DNA of 64,000 nucleotides from Chthoniobacterales bacterium (GTDB lineage Bacteria; Verrucomicrobiota; Verrucomicrobiia; Chthoniobacterales; UBA10450). Shown here one piece after another: positions 39,691-48,080 of the stretch. The stretch lies in assembly GCA_035274845.1 (NCBI GenBank), contig DATENU010000019.1, positions 62,001 through 126,000 of the forward strand. The letters run 5' to 3'. A model generated the notes under the pieces. That model had not been told where the DNA came from, did no database searches, and saw only the letters and a list, made by a program, of their open reading frames with translations. Position 1 is the first letter of the stretch; each line of letters opens with the position of its first letter. The position numbers and the translations under genes were made by a program.

Positions 39691-40764
39691 TTACTCGCGC
39701 AGCTTTTCGCCCTCGCTCTTGGCGGGGCTGATGGTCACGTCCTGATTCAAACCAAGTTTCTGTTGTTCCTCGGGTGACGATCCTTCGGGTGGTTTGCCCA
39801 CGCGCATTCGGACGTCGCGCCAGGCAAGTTTCACGTCGCGCAGGAAATGGCCGGGCGCTTTGTAGCCGAAGGCGCGGTATTTGCCTGGCTCGACCTTGCC
39901 TTTCCGGCGAACGAAGGCGGCGAAGCGGTCCGTCCAGGCGTCCAGTTCCTCAAGGGCCGTGTCGTGCCGTGGCAAATCTTCCGCCTGGTTTTCGCTGTAC
40001 TTTTCGCCTTTGCCGAACTCGACGTAACTCCACAACTCCTCCGGTACTTCGACCCCGCCGTAGCGGCATTGCCAGACGAGAGGCGCATAGCTTTCGCGGT
40101 CGTTCTCGAACGGCTCCTTTTCCGGATCGAAGTAATGTTTGTGCGCGTGCTTCAGCACTTTGGGCCGGCCTTCACTGTCCAGCTCGTCGCCGCCGCCATC
40201 GCCATAACAAAAAAAGCCGGCAGTGCGGCCTTCGAGATGGTTCAGGCTCATCGCCTGCCACTCCGGCGTCCGCTCGAGCTGCATGGCGAGCTCGGGGTTC
40301 TTGTGCTCGATCGTTTCTTCCCGCGGGTTGCCGCCGTTCATGCAAACAAGCCGGTCGAACATCAGCTTCAAACTGCTGGTAGGCGCGTACCAATTGATCG
40401 GGCCCAGGATCGCCCAGGCGTCTGCCAGATCGAGCCGCGCATACAAATCGAGCTCCCACATGAGGTCGGGCTCTTTCCTGCTCCCTTTCTCGTAACAATT
40501 GCAGGGCCAGACGCAGAGTGCCATGGAAGTCGAGACACAGGCGTTGCAGCTCTGGATGCGGGCCCGGCCGTAAACGTTGCCGAGATCTTCGTAATCGATC
40601 TCCCATTCCTGCGGCAATCGCTCCGCCATTCGCAACATCAGGGTCCGCGCCTTCGAATCGACCCCCGGACAGTTGTATTGCCGCCGGTTCGAGCCGCTGA
40701 TGATGAGGATCCGGAAGGGCCGTTCGCTTACTGGCAAATGACCATTTTCGTCATTAGGCTTCAT
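39691..40764 (-). CDS. Flavodoxin-family NAD(P)H-dependent reductase-like protein
   Basis: 357 residues from ATG 40764. The FMN-phosphate loop region RILIISGSNRRQYNCPGVDS is near the N-terminus; QSCNACVSTSMALCVWPCNC is a cluster of cysteines, and AWAILGPINWYAPTSSLKLMFDRL is the usual second flavin loop of NADPH-dependent FMN reductases. The C-terminal third is family-specific. It is divergent from the glycosyltransferase-ArsS operon, 40 bases away, so a shared control region and a redox step in the same pathway are possible. Confidence 0.72.
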   Translation of the reverse strand: MKPNDENGHLPVSERPFRILIISGSNRRQYNCPGVDSKARTLMLRMAERLPQEWEIDYEDLGNVYGRARIQSCNACVSTSMALCVWPCNCYEKGSRKEPDLMWELDLYARLDLADAWAILGPINWYAPTSSLKLMFDRLVCMNGGNPREETIEHKNPELAMQLERTPEWQAMSLNHLEGRTAGFFCYGDGGGDELDSEGRPKVLKHAHKHYFDPEKEPFENDRESYAPLVWQCRYGGVEVPEELWSYVEFGKGEKYSENQAEDLPRHDTALEELDAWTDRFAAFVRRKGKVEPGKYRAFGYKAPGHFLRDVKLAWRDVRMRVGKPPEGSSPEEQQKLGLNQDVTISPAKSEGEKLRE

Positions 40765-40804
40765 GAATCTGATTCGCAAACCGCAGGCGAATCCGATGTA
40801 AACA

Positions 40805-41545
40805 ATGGGCGAGCCCTCTCTTTCCATCATCCTGCCGGTCCTGAACGAGGCCCGGTTGCTTGGAGATTTCCTGCGTCACGTGCGCAACGTCGCGCCCGAC
40901 GCCGAAATCATCGTGGCCGACGGCGGCAGCACGGATGAATCGGCGACCATCGCCCGATCGCTCGCGGACGTTGTGGTGACGACCGCCGCCGGTCGCGGCC
41001 TGCAAATGAATGCTGGCGCGGCGTTCGCGCGTGGTGAGGTCCTCTGGTTTGTCCACGCGGATCTGCAATTGCCCACGAACGCGCCCGGAGAGATCGAGAA
41101 TGCACTGCGTGATCCGCTCGTGGTGGGCGGTTGTTTTCGACTGCGTTTTCCGCGGCGGCCGATGATCTATCGGGTCAGCGACTCGTTAGGTAACCTGGGC
41201 GTGGATGTCTTTGGTTTCGCGCTCGGAGACCACGCCATCTTTTGTCGGCGTCAGGGTTTTGAAAAGACCGGCGGTTATCGTGATCTGCCGATCCTGGAAG
41301 ACGCGGAGCTTTACCTCGCGCTGCGCCGCCTCGGCCGCATGAAGCAACTGCGCCCGTTCGTCCATTGCAGCCCGCGCGCGTATGAGCGTTACGGTCCGTA
41401 TCGAACAACGGCATCCTACTTTCTCATTCTTCTCCTTTATGTGCTCGGGGTCCCGATCGCCCGCTTGCATGTGATCTACCGGTGGTTGCGCCGGGAAAGA
41501 GTTGCGGGACAGGAGGCGACGTTCGCGCCGGCGCCGCAGCGATGA
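40805..41545 (+). CDS. TIGR04283-family arsenosugar-type glycosyltransferase
   Basis: 246 residues of GT2 fold. LSIILPVLNEARLLGDFL and EIIVADGGSTDESATIA give the nucleotide-sugar site, VLWFVHADLQLPTNAP the metal-binding DxD-like motif, GGCFRLRFPRRPMIYRVSDS and LPILEDAELYLALRRLG the acceptor side. One C-terminal hydrophobic stretch (FLILLLYVLGVPIARLHV) suggests membrane contact. This subfamily typically co-occurs with ArsS radical-SAM genes, as it does here two genes downstream. The stop overlaps the next ATG by four bases. Confidence 0.85.
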   Translation: MGEPSLSIILPVLNEARLLGDFLRHVRNVAPDAEIIVADGGSTDESATIARSLADVVVTTAAGRGLQMNAGAAFARGEVLWFVHADLQLPTNAPGEIENALRDPLVVGGCFRLRFPRRPMIYRVSDSLGNLGVDVFGFALGDHAIFCRRQGFEKTGGYRDLPILEDAELYLALRRLGRMKQLRPFVHCSPRAYERYGPYRTTASYFLILLLYVLGVPIARLHVIYRWLRRERVAGQEATFAPAPQR

Positions 41546-42402
41546 AGCCCATCCCACTCCTGGATTATGGCGGCACGTCGCTCTTCGTGGCGCTGTTTGC
41601 CCTTCTGTTTTGGCTGCAAATGCGCGATTCCTTGCGACGCCCGCGCTATTCCGCTTTCGCGCGCGCGTTGCGCAACCTCGCCTTCTCCGCTCCGGGATTT
41701 GCCATTTTCCGGCTGGCGATGATTCCGATCCCGCTCGCCGTTGCCGCCTGGGCCGAGCAGCGGGGCGTCGGGTTATTCCATTGGTTGCATCTTCCGCCCT
41801 GGGCGGCCGGCATCCTCGGGTTTTTCGTCATGGATTGGGCCTATTACTGGTGGCATTACGCCAATCATCTCGTGCCGTTCTTCTGGCGTTTTCACAACGT
41901 GCATCACACCGATCTCGACCTCGACGTTAGCACCGCGGCGCGCTTCCACTTCGGCGAGATTATCCTTTCGGTGCCGTTTCGCGTTCTCGTCGTTGGGCTC
42001 TTCGGCATTCCGTTTTTCGCGCTTCTCATCTTCGAAATCGTGTTTGAATCAGCGACCCTGTTTCACCATTCGAACTGGCGTCTCCCGCTCGGACTGGAAC
42101 GCCTGCTCAACCAGGTGATTGTGACCCCGCGCATGCACGGCATCCATCATTCCATCGTGCAGCGCGAGACCAACTCGAACTGGGGCACGATTTTCTGCTG
42201 GTGGGATAAGCTGCATCGCACCCTGCGCCGGGACATCGCGCAGAATGAAATCACAATTGGCGTCGCCGCCTATCGCGATGAACGTGAGCTCGCGCTCGTG
42301 AAGCTGTGGGCGTTGCCCTTTCGCAAACAGCGCGACTGGCGATTGCCGGATGGCAATATCCCGGCGCGCGAACCGCGCAACCTGAGAGAGCTCCAACCCT
42401 GA
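41542..42402 (+). CDS. Sterol desaturase/fatty-acid hydroxylase-superfamily membrane protein
   Basis: 286 residues, about five membrane segments. The eight-histidine di-iron signature is present: WWHYANHLVPFFWRFHNVHH, then FHHSNW, and RMHGIHHSIV. Family members use O2 to hydroxylate or desaturate lipids within the membrane. Its ATG overlaps the glycosyltransferase stop and its TGA overlaps the arsS ATG (TGATG), so it is locked between two organoarsenical-pathway genes. A lipid-linked step such as making an arsenolipid is inferred from position only. Confidence 0.85.
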   Translation: MKPIPLLDYGGTSLFVALFALLFWLQMRDSLRRPRYSAFARALRNLAFSAPGFAIFRLAMIPIPLAVAAWAEQRGVGLFHWLHLPPWAAGILGFFVMDWAYYWWHYANHLVPFFWRFHNVHHTDLDLDVSTAARFHFGEIILSVPFRVLVVGLFGIPFFALLIFEIVFESATLFHHSNWRLPLGLERLLNQVIVTPRMHGIHHSIVQRETNSNWGTIFCWWDKLHRTLRRDIAQNEITIGVAAYRDERELALVKLWALPFRKQRDWRLPDGNIPAREPRNLRELQP

Positions 42403-43364
42403 TGAACGGCGGGCAGAACTTTGCGCAAACCCTGGCCGATCACTCAATGGTCCTGCGGCGCGCCCGGACCGACGTGCTCCAGGTCAACGTGGGCAAGCTT
42501 TGCAACCTCACCTGCGTGCACTGCCACGTAAACGCCGGTCCGAAGCGGAAGGAAATCATGACGCGTGAGACGATCGACCGGGTAATCGATTGGCTGGCGA
42601 AGACAGACATTCCGAAGGTGGACATCACCGGCGGCGCCCCGGAGATGGTGCCCGGCTTCCGCTATCTCGTTGAGCGCGTAAAGGCGCTCGATCGACACGT
42701 AATGGATCGGTGCAACCTCACGATCCTGCTCGAGCCAGGCTACGAAGGTCTGGCGGCGTTCCTCGCGCATCATGAAGTAGAAGTGATCGCTTCGATGCCC
42801 TGCTATTCCGCAGCCAACGTCAATGCGCAGCGCGGTGAAGGGGTATTTGAGGCGAGCATCAAAGCGCTCCAGCTCTTGAACTCGCTCGGCTACGGCGCCG
42901 AGCCCGGGCTGCCGCTTCACCTCGTCTACAATCCGAACGGTGCGTTCCTGCCCGGCCCGCAGGCTGAGCTCGAAGCCGATTACAAGCGGGAGTTGAAGGA
43001 GCATTTCGGCATCGTGTTCAACAATCTCTACACGATCACCAATCTGCCTATCGCGCGTTTCGCTTCCTACCTGAGGAATAACAATCTCTTTGTCGATTAC
43101 CTGCTGTTACTGAAGGAGGCGTTCAATCCCGCCACCGTGGAAGGGTTGATGTGCCGGAATACTCTCAGCGTGGGCTGGACCGGCCAGGTGTTCGATTGCG
43201 ACTTTAACCAGATGCTCAACATGCAGTGGGACGAGGGCGGGCGGGGCCTGTATCTGTGGGACATTGATCCTGCGGCAATCGAGAACCGCCCGATCCTGGT
43301 CGGAGACCATTGTTTCGGCTGCACCGCCGGAGCTGGATCCAGCTGCGGCGGCGCACTGGTTTGA
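42402..43364 (+). CDS. arsS: Radical SAM protein ArsS (arsenosugar biosynthesis)
   Basis: 320 residues from ATG 42402. The 4Fe-4S motif GKLCNLTCVHCHVNAGP is near residue 35. VDITGGAPEMVPGFRYL, CNLTILLEPGYEGL, IASMPCYSAANVNAQRG and VYNPNGAFLPGPQ follow the family. The C-terminus has DCDFNQML and HCFGCTAGAGSSCGG, a Cys-rich tail where some homologues carry selenocysteine; all are cysteine codons here. ArsS joins a 5'-deoxyadenosyl group to dimethylated arsenic on the way to arsenosugars. It follows the desaturase-like gene with a one-base overlap; the methyltransferase arsM is not in the window. Confidence 0.9.
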   Translation: MNGGQNFAQTLADHSMVLRRARTDVLQVNVGKLCNLTCVHCHVNAGPKRKEIMTRETIDRVIDWLAKTDIPKVDITGGAPEMVPGFRYLVERVKALDRHVMDRCNLTILLEPGYEGLAAFLAHHEVEVIASMPCYSAANVNAQRGEGVFEASIKALQLLNSLGYGAEPGLPLHLVYNPNGAFLPGPQAELEADYKRELKEHFGIVFNNLYTITNLPIARFASYLRNNNLFVDYLLLLKEAFNPATVEGLMCRNTLSVGWTGQVFDCDFNQMLNMQWDEGGRGLYLWDIDPAAIENRPILVGDHCFGCTAGAGSSCGGALV

Positions 43365-43443
43365 AGCGAGACCCCGGTCTGGGCGACAGCGACACGAGAC
43401 GTTTCCTATTTACCGCGTTCCCGGCATCTATTTTTTGGACGAA

Positions 43444-46400
43444 TCACTGGATATTGTAAGCCTCGACCAAACCAACACCCGTGGTGCTTCCTTTGCCCGC
43501 GACAATGGCAGTGTAAGCACCCGGCGGGAGCGACTGAAACAAAGCCGCCTCGCGATCGTCAGTCGGCGCCAGCCCTGCCGCCACGATCTCAGGTTGGCTC
43601 GCCTCCCGCCAGTTGTCGTTCGTTCCCAGCATATTCCCGTTGCTGTCGTAGAGCGAGAGCATGGGATCCTGGAGAGCGTTCGCGATCCCGAAACTGCTGA
43701 GCGAAGGACCCATCGCGCGGACCACGATCCCGGTCTGGTCCGTGGCGCTCCCTCCAACCATGAACCCTCCGATCATCACCTGATCGCCGGTCTTGACAAA
43801 GGCACGCGTGCTTAGATTGGCCAGTTTCGAGTTAACACTTTGATTGAGATCGTAGACTTCCACCAACGCGACGCCTGAGGTGTTGCCATTGCCGCGCACG
43901 ATCGCCGTATACGCCCCGGGAGAGAGCGTGGCCAGGATGGCCGACTCAAGATCATGAGTTGGCGGAATACCCGTGGCCTGGATTTCGGCCCACTGGGTTT
44001 GTTTCCAATCATTGTTCGTTATCGTGGCGAACGCGCCGGGGCCATGCAATTCCAGCACAGGATCAGGCACCGCATGGGGCACCCCGAAACCTGTCAGCGA
44101 AGGCCCGATCCCTCGGATGAGTACATTTTTTGGAGTGGTCCCCGTAATGATGAATCCACCGATGCCAACGTTATCCCCGGTCTGAATTAGCATTCGGGTC
44201 GAAAGGTTGATGGCCTTGGATCCTGGATTTGGGCTGGGGCTCGGGCTCGCGCTGGGGCTCGGGCTCGGGCTCGCGCTGGGACTCGGGCTCGCGCTGGGAC
44301 TTGGGCTCGCGCTGGGACTTGGGCTCGCGCTGGGGCTTGGGCTCGCGCTGGGACTTGGGCTGGGCGTTGGCTGGCCGATCATGATCTGCACCACGCCTTC
44401 GCTTCCGTCGGTCGCCCAGAGATTTCCGTTCCCGTCGAATTCGACGCTCACGACCTGCCAATGGATCAACGGCGAGTTGTCGGGGGTGTAATGAGTCCAG
44501 ACCATTCCGTTGAACGTGCTCACGCCTCCGGTGTAAGGCCACACACTTGGCTGATTGTTGGCGATTGCGATCATTCCGTCACTCGGCCGGCGCGCAATCC
44601 CATTCACATTCCTGCCGGGCATGCCGGTATTGCTCTGGTTGTAGACTGTCCAGGTGCTGCCGTTAACATGCACCAAGCCTTCCGTGGTCCCGATCCAAAT
44701 GCCTCCGCTGGGATCCGCCTTTAGATCGAGAATGTAATCACTCGGCAGTTGCGAATTGCTCGTGTAGTACTCGGTAAAGTTAACGTTGTCGCCGGGGGCA
44801 AATTTTCGCAGCCCGAAATTCGACCCAACCCAAAGGTTATTGGCCGTATCGACGGTCATCGCGTTCACATAATTGATGTCGTAGGTCCAGCCCGGATCGA
44901 GCAGGACGCGCGTCCAGCTGTTTCCATTTAGCCAGAATACGCCCGAACCGCCCGTTCCGACCCAGGTAGTCCCTTGCCGTTTGACGATTCTGTTAATCCC
45001 CGACGTGTCGAGGTTCGAGTTTTGCCAGTTCCAAAATTTTGTGAATCCCCCACTGGCGGAATCCCAGTAGCCAACGCCATTGCCACCCATCCAGAACATG
45101 CCGTTGTCATCTTCCAGAACGGAGTACATCGGCTCGTTTTCCATCCAGGGATACGGTTCGGAGTTATCATTGTGCCTGCTCCAATTTCGCCAATGAGTCG
45201 CTGCCTCAGGCGCTCCGTTGCTGCCGAGCATTCGTGAGAGGCCGCCGCCATTGGATCCCGCGAACCACATATTACCGCTGCTATCCCGGGTGATCCTATC
45301 GATGAAATAATCGGGCAGACCGCTGTTGTAGGTGTTCATGCGCGTGAGCAACTGACCCGCGGCGTTGTAATGCCGAACGGTACCGAGCATCGCAGTGCTG
45401 CCATAATTGTTGACCCAAATGTCGCCGTTAGGCCGGCCAATCACGTTGCGGGGTAGGTGTTCGGCCGCGGCGAAAAGGTTTGGGACGTCGTTAATCATCT
45501 TATAAATTTTTCCGAACCACATGGAGACATAAACCACCCCGTCGCGGTCTTTTCCGATCCCGGTTACGGTGACGTCGCCGTCGATCTGCGGCCAGTATTG
45601 CCAAGACGAGCCATTCCATTTCCACAGGCCCTCTCCGTTTATTCCGCTCCCGGCGGCCCAGACGTTGCCTTGCGAATCCTGCATGAGGTTATCCAGTTCG
45701 CGGGGTTCCGCCTCGTGCAGCACCCAGGAGGTGCCGTCAAATTCGATGATGCCGCCGGTGTCCTTCATCGAAGCAAAAACGTGATCATTATTCCCGACCG
45801 TGATCTCCAGCGGCTGGTGACCCGTGCTGACTGACGTCCATTGACCGGTCGCGGGGTTTAGTTTGAACAGGAAGCTGAAGGCGTAATTCAGGCTGGCGTT
45901 GGCGACCCAGAGGTTGCCCTGGCTGTCCATCGCGATAGACCGAACTTCTCCCACGACGAGCGGCGAATTGGCCGGGGTATAGGTGAACCATCGATCGGCG
46001 GGATTTTGGGCGTTGGGGCGAAATCGGGTGAGCCCGCCTTCGCTGCCGAACCACATTGTCCCGTCGCTGCTAAAGGCGAGGCCCTTGATGTAAAGGGAGG
46101 GGATCGGATTGCCATGAACGCTCGACCAGACCTTCCACGCCCCAGTGTCGAATCCGCCCCCGGGTAGTGGTTGATAGTCGAGTTGATCGGCCGAAAGCAT
46201 CGCCACCGCCGCTTCCTGCCAATAGACCCAGCGCCCGGCGATCCAAAGATTGCCGGCGGGATCGAACCCCATCACGCGCACTTCATCGCAAGGCACGCCG
46301 GTCGTGCTTGGCTTAACGATGTTAAATTGCGGCTGCTGCGCGAATGCCGATGCGATCAGGATGCCGGAAATCACTAACACAAGGAGGCCAACCCGTTTTT

Positions 46401-46461
46401 GCCCGGCGGGTGCATTGTTCCTCGCTCTTTGCTGATCTGAACCGAAACCTTGCGTTTTCAT
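43444..46461 (-). CDS. Secreted two-component-propeller-like protein with Ser-Pro linker and C-terminal tandem module
   Basis: 1005 residues. N-terminal membrane/signal segment (VGLLVLVISGILIASAFA), then about 640 residues of beta-propeller repeats of the regulator-propeller type (NLWIAGRWVYW, DSQGNLWVANASLNYAFSF, DTANNLWVGSNFGLRKFAPG, GGIWIGTTEGLVHVNGSTW). A Ser-Pro-Ala linker of about 45 residues leads to the two-repeat module from LSTRMLIQTGDNVGIGGF to the end (VGLVEAYNIQ). No kinase or regulator part is attached, so despite the propeller name it looks like a secreted sensor or binding protein. Confidence 0.82.
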   Translation of the reverse strand: MKTQGFGSDQQRARNNAPAGQKRVGLLVLVISGILIASAFAQQPQFNIVKPSTTGVPCDEVRVMGFDPAGNLWIAGRWVYWQEAAVAMLSADQLDYQPLPGGGFDTGAWKVWSSVHGNPIPSLYIKGLAFSSDGTMWFGSEGGLTRFRPNAQNPADRWFTYTPANSPLVVGEVRSIAMDSQGNLWVANASLNYAFSFLFKLNPATGQWTSVSTGHQPLEITVGNNDHVFASMKDTGGIIEFDGTSWVLHEAEPRELDNLMQDSQGNVWAAGSGINGEGLWKWNGSSWQYWPQIDGDVTVTGIGKDRDGVVYVSMWFGKIYKMINDVPNLFAAAEHLPRNVIGRPNGDIWVNNYGSTAMLGTVRHYNAAGQLLTRMNTYNSGLPDYFIDRITRDSSGNMWFAGSNGGGLSRMLGSNGAPEAATHWRNWSRHNDNSEPYPWMENEPMYSVLEDDNGMFWMGGNGVGYWDSASGGFTKFWNWQNSNLDTSGINRIVKRQGTTWVGTGGSGVFWLNGNSWTRVLLDPGWTYDINYVNAMTVDTANNLWVGSNFGLRKFAPGDNVNFTEYYTSNSQLPSDYILDLKADPSGGIWIGTTEGLVHVNGSTWTVYNQSNTGMPGRNVNGIARRPSDGMIAIANNQPSVWPYTGGVSTFNGMVWTHYTPDNSPLIHWQVVSVEFDGNGNLWATDGSEGVVQIMIGQPTPSPSPSASPSPSASPSPSASPSPSASPSPSASPSPSPSASPSPSPNPGSKAINLSTRMLIQTGDNVGIGGFIITGTTPKNVLIRGIGPSLTGFGVPHAVPDPVLELHGPGAFATITNNDWKQTQWAEIQATGIPPTHDLESAILATLSPGAYTAIVRGNGNTSGVALVEVYDLNQSVNSKLANLSTRAFVKTGDQVMIGGFMVGGSATDQTGIVVRAMGPSLSSFGIANALQDPMLSLYDSNGNMLGTNDNWREASQPEIVAAGLAPTDDREAALFQSLPPGAYTAIVAGKGSTTGVGLVEAYNIQ
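44231..44370. repeat. Minisatellite coding the Ser-Pro-Ala linker
   Basis: GC-rich tandem units of 18 bases built on GGGCTCGCGCTGGGACTT, seven or eight copies with small changes. On the - strand it encodes repeating Ala-Ser-Pro-Ser-Pro-Ser. Prone to length change by slippage. Confidence 0.85.
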
Positions 46462-46500
46462 GTGATAATTCTCGGTCGCTGCCCCGGCGACGGCTCGGCA

Positions 46501-46710
46501 TCAATTGGGAAACGGTGTGCGTTCCTTGCGCATCAGGGCGGCGATTTGCTGGCTACCGGGGCGCTTCTTTGGATCGGCAAAGTGAATCCGAAAATCCGGA
46601 TCGTCGAACCGGACAAATTCGAAGGGCGTAATGCCGGATCGGTGATTTTGGTCGGTTTGTTGCGCCAACGGCGCTGAACAATTCAAGCCTGGGGCAACGC
46701 CCCATGACAC
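46501..46710 (-). CDS. Possible small protein upstream of the propeller gene
   Basis: Open frame of 69 codons. The C-terminal 40 residues (TPFEFVRFDDPDFRIHFADP, then KKRPGSQQIAALMRKER) read like a real protein and codon use is regular. The first 15 residues fall inside the inverted repeat at 46686-46704, so the true start is unclear. No family recognised. A shorter + strand frame also exists here. Confidence 0.3.
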   Translation of the reverse strand: MSWGVAPGLNCSAPLAQQTDQNHRSGITPFEFVRFDDPDFRIHFADPKKRPGSQQIAALMRKERTPFPN

Positions 46711-46835
46711 CTCGTCCGCGTGAAACCCAAAGCGCTGAAGGCGCGGTTCATAGATCGGAGGGAGCGGATCGGAATCGCGCCTTCAGCGCTCGCGTGGGTG
46801 GAATTGCCCTGGTCCCTGGGGCGTTGCCCCAGGCT
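46686..46835. repeat. Nested inverted-repeat element
   Basis: Outer arms 46686-46704 and 46817-46835 are perfect 19-bp inverted copies (AGCCTGGGGCAACGCCCCA). Inner arms 46731-46745 and 46776-46790 are perfect 15-bp inverted copies (AGCGCTGAAGGCGCG). The 150-base unit would fold into one long branched hairpin. It could be a small non-autonomous mobile element or a structured RNA. The remaining bases 46836-46993 hold nothing I recognise. Confidence 0.8.
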
Positions 46836-46993
46836 AGGAGTGATCGTCGCGCCTTTGGTGCTCTGGGGATCGCCGGTCCCGGCTACAGCTCACCGAGATG
46901 GCATTGCAGGAGTTTCTGCAACTCGATTGGCTGCGTCACCGTGAAGGTCCGCGAATCATTTGATCGGCGGACCGTCCCAATCAATGCTGTCCG

Positions 46994-47440
46994 ATGAAGA
47001 CGCCCTGCAGCGATTACGTAGCGACCGGAGGCATATTTTTCTTTGCTCGAATGCTGGATAAGCTCCGCCTGAAGGAGCAGGGCCTCCTTCCTGCCGACTA
47101 CAACTATCCTGGTTGTCCCGTGCACGACTGCTTCGATGGCTACTTCTGCCGTTTCTTCGGCATCGATGTTCCGCAATTAGTCGAGTGTGTGCGCGGGGGC
47201 GGGACGAATGACGAAATCCTCGCCTGGTGCTTCGAAAACTTTGGCCGGCCCGACGAAGACAAGATCAAGTTCTGGAATAACTTTGTCGTGAAACGCGGTT
47301 GGCGCGACGACAGCACCGGCGAGCTGCAAGAGGTAAAGAGAGCGAGCGGCTTCGGGGATCGGGCTGATATCCAAACGTGGGTCGATTACCACGACGCCGA
47401 TGAAGGCCGGGTGCCGCGAACGAACGAGAGCTTTGTCTGA
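46994..47440 (+). CDS. DUF5069-domain protein
   Basis: 148 residues. Family pattern: GIFFFARMLDKLRLKEQGLL near the N-terminus, then GCPVHDCFDGYFCRFFGIDV, EILAWCFENFGRPDEDKIKFW and a C-terminal VDYHDADEGRVP. DUF5069 proteins are short, cytoplasmic and typical of Verrucomicrobia and Planctomycetes; function unknown. Several cysteines and histidines (GCPVHDC) might bind a metal. It stands alone between the nested repeat and the AraC regulator of the electron-transfer cluster. Confidence 0.85.
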   Translation: MKTPCSDYVATGGIFFFARMLDKLRLKEQGLLPADYNYPGCPVHDCFDGYFCRFFGIDVPQLVECVRGGGTNDEILAWCFENFGRPDEDKIKFWNNFVVKRGWRDDSTGELQEVKRASGFGDRADIQTWVDYHDADEGRVPRTNESFV

Positions 47441-47679
47441 CCAGCGCGCTCCTGGTCCGCTGCGCCGGCGGAATCCTGGATAGCCCTAAGGTCCAATAGC
47501 GGGACGCCCCCGTTTTTCAGATTCTGGGCCGGTTCCAACCTGAAGACATTTCGCCGATGACAAACCTCAAGCTCCCGGTCCGCGATCTTCCAAACGGCGC
47601 CGGCAAGATAGAGCCAGCCTTTGCCAAGGAACGACGAGCCTCAATTTCCCTCCTGGAGTCTCTTACTCCAGGAGAGAAA

Positions 47680-48051
47680 ATGAAAAACGGAAATCACCAT
47701 TCCAATGGCGTCGAACCAGTCAGGATCTGGAAGGCGCGCAATTTTATTCGCGACCATTGCGGCGAAGAGTTGTCGTTAGGCGCGGTGGCCCGGGCGGCGA
47801 ACACCAGCCCAAATTATTTCAGCGAAAAATTCAAGGAAGCGACTGGAATGAATTTTGTGCACTACGTGGCGCGGACCCGTTTCGAGAAAGCGGCGGCGCT
47901 CTTGCGCGAACGCAATCTCCGGGTGAGCGAAATCGCTTTCGCGACCGGCTTCCAATCCCTTTCGCAATTCAACCGGGTCTTCCGGAAGTTCGCGGGCAAA
48001 TCGCCCACGGAATATCGTGCCAAGCTCCGGAATGGAGCGAAGCGGAGTTGA
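47680..48051 (+). CDS. AraC-type regulator (DNA-binding domain only)
   Basis: 123 residues from ATG 47680, preceded by CCAGGAGAGAAA (good Shine-Dalgarno); the open frame extends up to 47557 but the extra part is not conserved. It is almost only the double-HTH domain: KARNFIRDHCGEELSLGAVA, ANTSPNYFSEKFKEATGMNF, VSEIAFATGFQSLSQFNRVF and KFAGKSPTEYRAKLR. No sensor domain is attached. It lies 29 bases before the multihaem cytochrome gene, so it probably regulates or is co-transcribed with the conduit genes. Confidence 0.85.
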   Translation: MKNGNHHSNGVEPVRIWKARNFIRDHCGEELSLGAVARAANTSPNYFSEKFKEATGMNFVHYVARTRFEKAAALLRERNLRVSEIAFATGFQSLSQFNRVFRKFAGKSPTEYRAKLRNGAKRS

Positions 48052-48080
48052 TGCTGACCGGATAAATTTTGCCGGTAAAA

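Noticed and set aside
43264-43815. + strand frame overlapping the end of arsS and the propeller gene
   Set aside because: It is antisense to the conserved C-terminal module of the propeller protein and has no domain of its own.
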